From: Gymnorhina tibicen
Lineage: Eukaryota > Chordata > Aves > Passeriformes > Artamidae
Direction: 5' to 3'
Length of the DNA stretch: 64,000 bases
Assembly: GCA_013399875.1 (NCBI GenBank)
Contig: VXAZ01002115.1
Span: 290,570 to 354,569, forward strand
Part shown: one piece after another, positions 38,301 through 49,296 of the stretch
Layout: each line of letters opens with the position of its first letter
Numbering within the stretch: position 1 is the first letter of the stretch
Program-made: the position numbers and the translations under genes
Notes under the pieces: generated by a model
Seen by the model: the letters and a program-made list of their open reading frames with translations, nothing else
Databases searched by the model: none
What the model was told of the DNA's origin: nothing

Positions 38301-41300
38301 CGTTTGAGGGACATGACAGATGAGCCTCCTCCATGTTCCTGTTCAATGCTGAGAGGTGCAATTTCACTGACAATGCACATCAGCCCCTCTCCAGGAAAAA
38401 AGAGTTCTCAAAAAAATAGATCGAGAGGAAAAAACAGCCTTTTGGAAGAACTCCTGCACTTTTTCATCTGCATTCCTAACTTAGCTTCTTTCCATGTATT
38501 AGCCTGTAGGTTTATACATGGGTAGGGGTAACAGATTAAGAGTGAGAAGAAATAGAGCTGTTATTCCTCCCATTAAAGATAAGCATAAGTAGTTATGGAA
38601 GCACCCTGCAGATTGCTGGTTAAATGTACAGTGACTAACCAGACATCACAGCAAGGAGTCTTCACTTCTAAACACCACATCTGCTGAACACTGCAGACTT
38701 ACCTTATACTGGTCTATAAAGCAGGTAACTTCTTTTCAGATTCCCTCTGAGGAAGAGCACATTCCATCAGCCCAGGCACCTGGAAATAAAGCCTGGCTGA
38801 GACTTCAATCACTTCTGCTGGAGATTTCTCTTTTGCCTTACAGGCTTCAGATAGGTGGTTTCTAAGTCACTGGCTAGTGTGGGCAAAATCTGGCATGCAG
38901 ATATACAAACACAGCCAGTGGAAATCTGAAATAGCTGAAAGTTTTCTTCTTTAAGTACATTTTAGAGATATACTTAGAAGTCTTCTGACAGCCAACACAC
39001 ACCTTAGTTTTTCTTTGCCATGTGTGTATGGTCCAGACAGAAATGATGACAGTGCTACTTTTGGAAACAATAGGTATAGTCACCTTAAGAGTGAGCTCTG
39101 TGGCAGTTCTTAGCATGACACTATCCTGATGAATAGCACCCAGCAGAAGTTTAGCAGTCAGAGCATTTGCTTCTGCCACTTCCCTCCTGGAAGCTTGACA
39201 AGTAAGTAAGCAGTCTCAGTGCAAAACAGAAGAGTAGTACCCACAGGCCCCTTTCAGAATCTAGAATCTGCCTTACTCTGTCATTGTACAAGCAATCCTA
39301 TCCCAAAAGTTAAAGAAAGTATAAAAAGATTACAAGTCAGATAAAATCAAGTGCAAATAAAAACTGCTCCATGCAGCACCCTGAATCCTGTACGAGTGAC
39401 CAGTTATATAAGAAAAGAAAATGAAAATTGTTTTAAAATTATTTACAAAATACTGGAAGATGAGGCCAGTAGATGAGAGGGAGAAGAATACAAATGATTC
39501 TTTCAAAGTTTAAAATGAATCATTTGTCACCACTAGTCTCCAAAACTTTGTGATCTTAAACCATTATTTTAGCTAAAACAATGTTCTTGTTTCAACATCT
39601 TCCAGGCTGCCAAGACTAAGTGAACCCTATATCATCACAGCAGAGGAAACAATTTCAGAAAAGGGTTCTTATTACATTGCAGTAATGGAAAACATCTTCA
39701 TGGCCCACTGCAGGGCTATGCAGAGCCACCTTCACCTGCTTCTGTAGTGTTTCTGTGTTTATCAGTCTGTCTACACAACTCTGCTGAGAAGCAAAATATA
39801 TTAGCCTGTGTAGTGAGCCGATCTTCTGTGGCTACTTCGGCACCCCACCTAGTCCAGGTATCTCTGCACACCGCTGCTTTGACCTGCCTGTGTTCCCATT
39901 TTTATTTTCATTTGCTGTGGAACAGACATTGGATATCCTTTCCTCAATAAATCCTATGTGGCAGCACCCCAGGTTCCCTAATTAGGACAAAACTGATTCA
40001 AAAGACATAACAAACCCTATTAAAAACAGACCCATTTGCATTAATGGGCTCTACACAACAAATCTGGATCTCAACTGAATTTAAGGGCCATAAACTTATT
40101 CATGTAATAATGTTGTAACAATGTAAATTCTTTCACAATTATTTATTTTTACTATCACAATTAGCTACTTTTATAGCATTCAAGGAGAGGCATGATTTTA
40201 AAACAGAAGTCTTGGGAAGTGAGTGCTATTCCTTTCAGACATCCACTCTCCAAAAGCCAGCCTGCTTGGTTGATTTCCCTTGAAAAGATGATCTGTATTA
40301 AAAGACGTACCAAAACAGACAAACACTTTGTTTCCCTTTCAATTTAGGCTCCATTTTAGCTAATGAGGCAGACACTAAAGCTGTACTTTGACTACCTGGC
40401 TTTTATGGAACAAAGAATAACTACTACCTCGCATGTGGATTTTATTACTGTCAGAGAATAAATCCTCTTCTTCTTTTTTACTTATATGACTAGACACCAC
40501 TGTCACATACTGACTTTTAAGGTTTTTACAATGGGTCAAGATAACTCCACAGCTGAAGGTTGATGGAATTCAAAGCAGCAAATAATTCTTCATCTGCCTC
40601 CTGCCTCATTTGAACATTTAACTTTCTGGATCCAACAGCGGATGTGAGCGAGTACTGCCTCTAATTAAGCTGATGCAATTCCTTTAAAATGGATCCTAAC
40701 AGAGGCAGCAGACAAGATCCTGTAATAGTTTAGTTCCCTGTCCAATTAATTACCTTTCTGTCACCCTCTTAGATATTGCCAGATTCCTGAAATACTACAG
40801 TTCTTTTCTCTTCACTTCATATATGTGAGACTTGATAAATAATTGATAGCACTTTGTGGTGAAATGAACTCCACTCAAATAAAAATTCTCTATCCTTCCA
40901 CCTCTGACCCCACTCCCAACTCCAAATCAGCAACAGACCCCAAGGACTAAGGTGATGACTTCATATCAATTTGAAAAGATATAAAAACAATGTAAGTGAG
41001 CACAAGAAACTATCTGCCCCTCAAAAAAAGACAGAAGCTTAGACCTGTGCCAAAGTACTTTCGAACACTCTTCAAGCATAAAAGCTATCCCACTTGCATA
41101 TCCCATCAGATGGATGCTTCTTGGGTACCGTCAAACTTCATCAACAAGCGGCATATTCCGTAGGTCTGTCTGCAAGTTGTGAGTAACCATGTGTCTATAA
41201 ATTCAAGATTCAGCTTCATCCTTTGACTTTATTTCAAGGCCTTTGCAAGGAGAGGCAAAAATCTTTGGGACTGAAATTCCATGTTGCTTAGTTCAAGCAG

Positions 41301-44300
41301 CCTTTGGCCTCTCTTTTATGAGAAACTCCCTATCACTTTATATCCTTGTAAAAGGTTTCACAGCCTGAAGATGTCTCTCAGGAAAAAGGTGAATTAAGAG
41401 CTATCTTTATCTTTAGTGGGCAGCACATTTAAAGCAATTCTTCTTTTATGGATCTTCAGTGTAATAGAGCAGTACTAGAGGAATAAGCAGTCTAACATCT
41501 GATACTTGGGATCCTGCAAAAATAGAGCAAACTTCCTAACAACCAGATCAAAGTTAAGAATAAAGGTTGTATAAATAGTAACACCAAAAGCTGGTAAAAA
41601 AGCCCCCCCCACAAAACAGGAAAGAAAAAGCCACACACAGAAACAAGAGCCCACACCACAGAATAAAACAAAAACACAACAAAGAGAAATGAAGACAGGA
41701 AAAAACTCCAGTTATACTGTCTGGATGCTAAAAACAACAGATAAGAGAAATAGTAGGATAAATAAAGGAGGACATACTCACCCACCTCACACTTTCCCAA
41801 CAAAGCAAGAAATCATTGCCCAAGAGCTGAGACTAACATAGACCTGAGAAAAAATCTGATTAGCGTGTTGATGCTTATTTACAACACAGAACTGGGAAAC
41901 CAGGAAACCTTGGAAGACTACCTAGGAATTTAATCCTCAGAGATCTGTCACACTATGTGTTCCTGAAAAAATAATTCTGATAGAAAATAAGAACTATCTT
42001 TGTAAATGAGTAATGCGAGAACAAGAAAGGGTGAAGACACACTAAACTCAGGGCTGGCATAAAGAATGTACAGTATTATATGCCTTGACTGAGAGAAATT
42101 TAGTATCAGAAGCTCTCCACAGGGAAAAAGAACAAGTAGGTGTCAGAGAGCAATTTGAGAAATGGTGACTTGGAAAAGGAATTTACCTACAAGATAAACA
42201 AAGGCTTTTAGCAGGGGTTTAAGCAGGAGTCTCAGTACTGCAGTCCACATGACAGAACGATGCCAGAAGAAGCCAAGCCCCACCTGCTTGCTCAGCTCTC
42301 TCCTTTCCAGGGCCACCAAACCCTAAATCCAGCTCCTGAAGTGGAGGACATCAGCTCATCTGCCACACAGAATGGAACAGCATTGAGCCTTTGAAGCCCA
42401 AGCAGCCATTACATGTATCTATATGGTGAATATGGATATAGGTAGCTATGGGTGAGGCCTGGGAAAAGAAAATAACTATGGAAACGAAGATGAACTGTGA
42501 AAAGTGGAGGGGGCAAAGATGCCAAGAATGATAAAGTCAGAGCTGATCAGGTGGGAACAAGTGGCTGAAGTGCTCTTAAAAATGTATTATTAAATAAGTC
42601 ATCCATTTCCAAATGCCAAAATGACTGTGTCCAAAAACCTGTTCATTAAGTGTCAGGTAAACACCGAGATCACTGAGCTTTTCCAGTATTTCCCTAGGAA
42701 CAAACTGACCATAAAAGTGCTAAATACTTCTGCAAATGGTTAATTCAATACAGATGTATCCCTCTGCAGAAGGATGATGAACCAGGACACATCTGTGTAT
42801 GTGGATGTACACAGCTCTGAGTTCACCTGTCTCTGATATTAAGGAAATGGAGGGAAACAAGGAGTGAGCAGACTTTGCCTGGGTGGCATTCATATCCCAA
42901 GAAACACATTCACTTCAAGCTCGAAGTGGTAGGACAGTACCTGATTTTGTGGCCTTAGAGGAATATAACTGTACTAAATACATCAAAAATGAGTTTCAAA
43001 TAACCAATCTTCTCCCTTTCTGAACACGGAAATGGGGTGAGAGTAAGTTGAGAGCTGACATCCTGATGACAGGTAAGAGAAGACAAAATTTGAAATAACT
43101 TCTGCAAAACACTTCCTTCCAGCCTACCCACAAAACTAGGCACAGTCACACTGGAGGGAACCTCTGGGCCCAGCGCCCATCCAAAGGAGAGGCTGCTCCA
43201 ACTACTGATTTGCTGAAACTGAGAAAGGCAATAGAAGGGCTGGGCTAACTTAGCGCACACAAAACTGGAATCAAAAGTCTGAATGGAAGTGTTTTAGGAC
43301 TGAAGTGATGGGAGTAATGGCAAAGCATCCCTAGGACATGTTTCCCACCAGAAACTGGAGACGAATTGGATGAAAGACAGTCTTGAGCTCTTGGATTAGC
43401 ACCTTAAGTGACACACGCCAAGAAACTAGTGAGGGACTAAATGTAACATTGTGCCCTCTGCAGTCACACCAGTAGGTTTGCAAACATGCACAGGGAGCCA
43501 GATCAGGGTTCAATAATGCTTCCAAGCACAGTGACAAACCGGCAATCCAGGTGGGTGGATTTGGGCTTCAGACTGTTTTATCTGGCAGCATTTCCAAGGA
43601 CCTCTGTATTTTTGAGCTCATCCTTTTCGTAGCCTGTGTTTCTGAGTGCCACTCTTTCTTTCACTTCACGCAACAAATATTTTCAGTTTTTAAACTGAGA
43701 GTACACACAGACCTGGAATATGGTAGTCTGATGAGATGCTATTAGATCCTTTGCAGCATAGTCCATTAGAATATTTCAATTGAGTCCTGCATGCTTTTGG
43801 TACTTCAGAGTTATTTGTATCATAAAACTAAAGATGTTCTGTGTGCTTATCATTTGCTGATAAGAAAAACATCAGTCTTACAAGCTCAGCAGCTAGTATT
43901 TATGTATACCTTGGTTTTGATCATGAACCATATCTTCTGGCAGGAAATTAAAATCTCCTGTGGAAGAGTATCAAACCCATACTTACAAAACTCATCAGTG
44001 GAAAACATAGCTGATGACTCTTCGGAGGATTTAACTTGACCTTGTCACATTAATCACCTCTGAAGTAAAGGAATGACTCATAATTGTTTTCCATTACCTT
44101 GTGTTTGCTTTTTCAGCATTGCAAAAATGCATGGGCCAGGACTGCGGATCATAAATCTCATCAGACCTGTAGACAAGACTCTGAGTGGTTTTTGCCATGC
44201 TGTTACATGCTGGCCTTTTTCTTCTGATTATAAAAATCTGTTTCAAATATTGGTATTTCTGAAGCATCAATGTTTTCAACCTTCTGTACTTTTGAACATA

Positions 44301-44605
44301 ATGCTCCCATCATTCCTTATAGACAGTGAAAGGAATTTATAAGGCTGTTCCATATTGTCTAGGACATTCTCAGACCTATTTGCTTTTCAATGAGGTGACT
44401 GAAAACCACTGTGTACTCAAATAAACAGACTGTAGTTAGAGACAACAGAAAGATCTTCTTGCTAATGCAGCAAAACATCTGTAGAGTAAAAGTTTACATG
44501 ATCACTTAAAGTAGCAAGGAAAACATTTGTTTCACAGAAGGACTGATTAGCTAATAAAGGTGGATTAGAAATGCGCTTCATGTGTCCAAGGATACAGAGA
44601 TGTTT
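35386..44605. other. Intergenic, AT-rich
   Basis: Unique, AT-rich sequence with a 13-base A-run near 36927 and the candidate conserved element at 40560-40790. No exon recognised; open frames are short and overlap on both strands. Confidence 0.6.
40560..40790. promoter_or_regulatory. Candidate conserved non-coding element
   Basis: The block is non-repetitive and dense in homeodomain-type cores: CTAATTAAGC (about 40661-40670), CCAATTAATTACC (about 40742-40754) and TTTAAAATGG. It lies between simpler AT-rich flanks. This is pattern judgement only; no conservation data are available here. Confidence 0.2.
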
Positions 44606-45234
44606 TTCCTTTCCTTTCCTTTCCTTTCCTTTCCTTTCCTTTCCTTTCCTTTCCTTTCCTTTCCTTTCCTTTCCTTTCCTTTCCTTTCCTTTCCTTTCCT
44701 TTCCTTTCCTTTCCTTTCCTTTCCTTTCCTTTCCTTTCCTTTCCTTTCCTTTCCTTTCCTTTCCTTTCCTTTCCTTTCCTTTCCTTTCCTTTCCTTTCCT
44801 TTCCTTTCCTTTCCTTTCCTTTCCTTTCCTTTCCTTTCCTTTCCTTTCCTTTCCTTTCCTTTCCTTTCCTTTCCTTTCCTTTCCTTTCCTTTCCTTTCCT
44901 TTCCTTTCCTTTCCTTTCCTTTCCTTTCCTTTCCTTTCCTTTCCTTTCCTTTCCTTTCCTTTCCTTTCCTTTCCTTTCCTTTCCTTTCCTTTCCTTTCCT
45001 TTCCTTTCCTTTCCTTTCCTTTCCTTTCCTTTCCTTTCCTTTCCTTTCCTTTCCTTTCCTTTCCTTTCCTTTCCTTTCCTTTCCTTTCCTTTCCTTTCCT
45101 TTCCTTTCCTTTCCTTTCCTTTCCTTTCCTTTCCTTTCCTTTCCTTTCCTTTCCTTTCCTTTCCTTTCCTTTCCTTTCCTTTCCTTTCCTTTCCTTTCCT
45201 TTCCTTTCCTTTCCTTTCCTTTCCTTTCCTTTCC
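44606..45234. repeat. 629-bp uninterrupted (TTCCT)n pentanucleotide array
   Basis: About 125 consecutive perfect TTCCT units with no mismatch that I can see. The complementary strand is all purine (AGGAA). No unit contains a stop in any frame, so four overlapping long open frames (226-278 residues; SFPFL and KGKER repeats) arise on both strands. None has a protein-like sequence outside the repeat, and they should not be annotated as genes. A sequence gap follows 189 bp to the right. Confidence 0.97.
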
Positions 45235-45423
45235 ATCTTACTGTTTTCTGAGCTTCTAAGTTGTTTAGCTGGTTTATTTTGCCACTTCCCCATATCACCA
45301 GTAGTGACCTTGGGTGTCATTGTGATGAATAGTGCAATTTTACACAGCACAATCCATTTGTGAATGACTTTTTACTGACTTTAAGATTTGTACTGAGTCC
45401 TTCAAAGTGCACACCAATAGAGG

Positions 45424-45491
45424 NNNNNNNNNNNNNNNNNNNNNNNNNNNNNNNNNNNNNNNNNNNNNNNNNNNNNNNNNNNNNNNNNNNN
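45424..45491. other. Sequence gap (68 N)
   Basis: A run of N in unique sequence, 189 bp right of the TTCCT array. Flanking sequence gives no hint of the content. Confidence 0.99.
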
Positions 45492-46280
45492 GACCCTTCT
45501 TTTGAAAAGTCGACAGAATACATATGTAGCAAATAGGGAAAGAACATGGCAAAACATTAAATTCAGCTTTAAAAGCGAAGGGAAAGTTGTGAGCAAAACC
45601 AGTTAGCTCAGTGAGCTAAGGTAAAATCAGTAAAAGATAGAATCTGTCAGCAAAGAGGTCAAAGAAGAAACTGGTGAATTTGGAGGAGGGTTTTCACAAA
45701 ATCCAAGGGAGGACCAGAACTCCAGTTTATGATGTAGTGGGATGCATCACTTTTATTACTTGGGCTTATAACTGTCCTCAGAGATCACGTGCATGAAATC
45801 TGACAGATTAAAGAAAAGAGACTATAGATAGGTATCTGCATTTTTCAGATAATGTGCTGTTAGTATGATCCATAACAGTAGGATTTCACCTAACTTGTGC
45901 CTGGGGAGAGGCATGGAGAGCCATTCCATTTCAAAGCAGCTAATCTAAATCTTTGGAAATCACCTCTTTTTTTTTCTCCAAGCAGGCTCTTCCTAGAAGA
46001 CGAAGTCACTTACAGGTTGGCACAGTTGTGTTTTCCTGTTTTTCCTCATCCTTATGTCCATGTACCAGGGGATTACTGATGCACTGTATTCCCAGACTGG
46101 GTAAAGGATCAGCTTTTAAATATGGGAGAAATATAAGGAGAAAGGGAGATATAAGGAGAAAAGATTACACAAAAAAACTTTGACTGGTCACCAAGTCATC
46201 AGAAGGATTCTGTAAAGAAATCATAAAATGCTTTTAATCAAAGCAAGTATTAAGTATTCATTGAAAAAAAACCATATATA

Positions 46281-46314
46281 TATGTGTGTATATAAATATG
46301 AATATACACACATA
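46281..46314. repeat. Inverted repeat in alternating purine-pyrimidine sequence
   Basis: TATGTGTGTATA (46281-46292) and TATACACACATA (46303-46314) are perfect reverse complements. One more pair (46293/46302) extends the arms to 13 bp around an 8-base loop. A short ATATATAT run lies just left. Confidence 0.9.
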
Positions 46315-46781
46315 CATTGATAGTCAGGAGGTAGAGGAGATCTCTATACAAGTGATAAGAAGACCCCTTGTATCTCTTATCTGGAGGTTGACAGAGCTCT
46401 CAAGGGTTGAATTTTCAAGGACTAATAGCATGGATGCAGAAGTGGGCTAACACGGCAGCTGAAGGCTCTGTCTGATTTGAAGCCACTGAAATCACTTGAC
46501 TGAAGATAGTTATGACAACAGGACTACTCTGGCAAGTAAAAAAGTACAGTCCTGTCTGCAGCCTAGGTTTGATTTAGGCAGGGCTATGAAATGCAGAATG
46601 AGGTACCAAGTTCATGCTTTGTGACCTTGCACATTGGAATAAGGTTGATTAATAGGAGACTTCCTTTCTTCCAACATGCTGAAATCATTATACCACAGGG
46701 ATACGACCTCTTGCTCAGATACTTTTACACATTCATATCCAGGCCTGTCTGGAAGGAACTGAAGGGTAGATTTGATTCATC

Positions 46782-46900
46782 TAACATAGTAGTTAAAGCA
46801 TGAACTTTGCTCCAGGCACCAGAATAAGCTCCACCTTTGGCTTCTTTCATATTGAGCAGTTCAACTAAATATTAATTTAAAACTTCTCTGTTCTCAGACA
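46782..46900 (+). mobile_element. Possible MIR-like SINE fragment
   Basis: AACATAGTAGTTAAAGCATG then AACTTTGCTCCAGGCACCAG resembles the MIR head (AGCATAGTGGTTAAGAGCACGGACTCTGGAGCCAGA). GAGCAGTTCAACTAAATATT and AAAACTTCTCTGTTCTCAGA loosely follow the core. The match is weaker than at 34537. Confidence 0.4.
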
Positions 46901-48852
46901 GAAGATGGATCTTAAAGCTCACCAACTTCAGTGCTGAGAGAGACACTCACCCACCAAAAACCTGGTTCATCAACCCTAGCAAACACAGTCTGTTCAGACA
47001 GAAAGACACTAAAATTACTTGAGATGCTTTGCATTCCCATTTGGGTGCTGTTTGCAGAAGTAGGTAAGAGCAGCACTGCCCAGCAGTGCTTGAGGTCATT
47101 CAGGACCTTGTATCCTCTGTCTTGACATACAGAAGAGCTTCCAGACTGTCCTTCTTTTGACTACAAAGGAATCAATCAGTAGGCTGCCAAACAGATTTTA
47201 ATAGGTAGATGCAGGGATGACATTTGACAGGATATGGGGAGATGCAGTTCAGTTGCAGGAGAACATTAAAAGGACTCCAAGTCACTTACTGGATATTGCA
47301 GTGAGGATTACACACAGTCTGTGCTGCCCCAAGTAAGAACTGAGAAGACTTCTCACTGCAAGCATCCTCAGTGATAGACCACGCTCTCTTGCTTAAGGGA
47401 GACTCTACTTTGCTTATTTGTTTCCTTTTTTGGCTCTTTGTATCTTTTTTAATTAGGGTGTTTTTTTATTAAGATTATGCTCTAGTATCAGATTACCTAA
47501 GAAACTGGGATTGCTGCCATTCATCCTGTCAGACAGTGAATGAACACAGCTCCGAAGGTATCAGTTCACACTTACAGGCTTGTTTTTTTCTACATTTATC
47601 TGATGTACTTCACTTCTTTTGCCCTAAATCCAATTCTAAGGATATTTTAGCTTGCTGCAATCCATAAGGATGATGTGGGTAAACAATGATAATTTTATTA
47701 ATGTAGGCAGTTTGGCGGCAAAGAATAAACTGTATCACTGATTAGTTGAACAGAGTTTGCTCCAGAAATGGCCAAATGGTGAATAATTCCCCCGAAAGGG
47801 AATATCCTGAAAGGTTGGTCTTGTTTTACTTCTCTTCTCATACAGATCTTTTCTGGACCTTTCTCAAAGTGAGTTTCAAACTTGGGTGATAACCTCAACA
47901 AGAACTTTACCCTACCTGGAACTGTACTGAACACTGGCCTGAGAGAAGAAAAGGTATCCTCTTGGGAGCAGAGATGAAGCAAGAGAAGAGAAAGGTCCTT
48001 TTTTGCTCTTGAGGTCTGCAGTGCCTATCTCCAGGCTGTGTATGAGCTGGAAGTGGCGGGAATTTGCTAGGAATTAGAAGAGCAGAAGATGGTGGAGACC
48101 CACCATCACAAGGCACGGCTCCTGACACAGGTATCAGGGATTCATCTGATATGCAAAGCACTACTCCTCTGACCTCATTCCTTACATGGAGGAGAGCTGG
48201 GCAGAACTGCAGCTTGCATGAAGAAAATATTCTCATCCCTTCCAGAGTGAAGAGCTAAACTAACCTTTAGTCTGGCTTACATTTTTTCCAGTGCAGTCAG
48301 CGTCCCTGACCTTTTCCCGATGTTCTGTTATCCAGGAAAGAGGTAGTGACTGCTCAACTAACTGGCAGTCTGAGGTGCAAACAAAGGCTCACAGTCTGAA
48401 CTGCACCCGAGGGCCCACCGTGAAGGAGTGCGTGGAACAGGAGACATGGTCCTTTCCTCACTCCCGGGGCTTCACTGACCTCACTAAGATTCATTCTCTG
48501 CTGTCTACAAGGATATTGGCTGTCATAAACACTTTGAAACTAGAAACAATACAGGAATGCAAATGTTATTTGAAATGCTTACTACATACATTAACTGCAT
48601 AATTTCTTAAATCAAACTGATTTTTTTCTTCTTTAACAAAGAAGCAGAAAACAAACAAGTGCGTGACAGAAAAAGTGCAGCATTCTCATGCTGCCCATGA
48701 AATGCAATTCATTAAAGCTGCCCTACCTACTGAAACCGTGGATGGGAACTAAACGAAATAAAGTCAGCTCACCCATTAGCAGAGCTCTTCATATTAACCC
48801 TCATGGGACGACTCTTCCAACACAGGGCAATGAGAGGAATCTTCTTAGCACT

Positions 48853-48856
48853 GTCT
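48853..48856. repeat. Left target-site duplication (GTCT) of the solo LTR
   Basis: GTCT immediately left of TGATGCCTT, matched by GTCT at 49293-49296 immediately right of AAGGCATCA. Confidence 0.8.
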
Positions 48857-49292
48857 TGATGCCTTGAAGTGGCTACCTAAAAAACAGAGACTAGACAAAG
48901 AGTAAGGGAATAAAGGTAGGTATTTATTTGAAGGGCCTTCAAAGGTGCACCCTGGGGGGCCAGAGGCTATTTCCAGAATGGACCCCAAGATGGACAACGA
49001 GTCACGAGTTTTCACACTTTTACAGGTTTGGTCCATTTACATATCAGCATAAATTCACCAATTAAAACTTTAGCTAATGATGTAATTTCTTCAACTTCTC
49101 CACCTCTCTCACGGTCCTAGTTTACACCTTTGGGCCTATGACAATCTGAGTGTCCTTGCATAGCAAGCTCAGAGAAGCTTTGTTGTGTCTATCTAGCCTA
49201 GGAGAGCAGCTAACAAGCTACAAGAAACTTCAGAATTACACACTAAGTGATCAAGAACTTGAGAAATATAAAAGTTAAAACCTAAGGCATCA
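48857..49292 (-). mobile_element. Solo LTR of an endogenous retrovirus (436 bp)
   Basis: The ends are TGATGCCTT (48857-48865) and AAGGCATCA (49284-49292), a perfect 9-bp inverted terminal repeat with the TG...CA ends typical of LTRs. The element is flanked by a direct GTCT duplication at 48853-48856 and 49293-49296. A 4-bp target duplication suits class I (gammaretrovirus-like) elements; this family call is an inference. On the minus strand an AATAAA (48928-48923) lies about 70 bp from the 3' end, which sets the orientation. The sequence around it (GGGTGCACC, then CCTTCAAATAAATACC) resembles the R/U5 portion of bird ERV LTRs as I recall them. No internal retroviral genes adjoin it, so it is a recombined solo copy and codes for nothing. 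Confidence 0.85.
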
Positions 49293-49296
49293 GTCT
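49293..49296. repeat. Right target-site duplication (GTCT) of the solo LTR
   Basis: Second copy of the 4-bp direct repeat flanking the LTR. Confidence 0.8.

Larger units (their letters stand above)
45492..48852. other. Intergenic, nothing else recognised
   Basis: Apart from the inverted repeat at 46281 and the possible MIR at 46782, this is unique sequence. The plus frame at 48291-48602 follows an acceptor-like TTTTTTCCAG but its 103 residues match nothing I know. Confidence 0.5.

Noticed and set aside
44462..45350. Long open frames of 225-278 residues (KGKER and SFPFL repeats) on both strands
   Set aside because: They are the translation of the stop-free TTCCT array in every frame; the flanks are short and unrelated to any protein.
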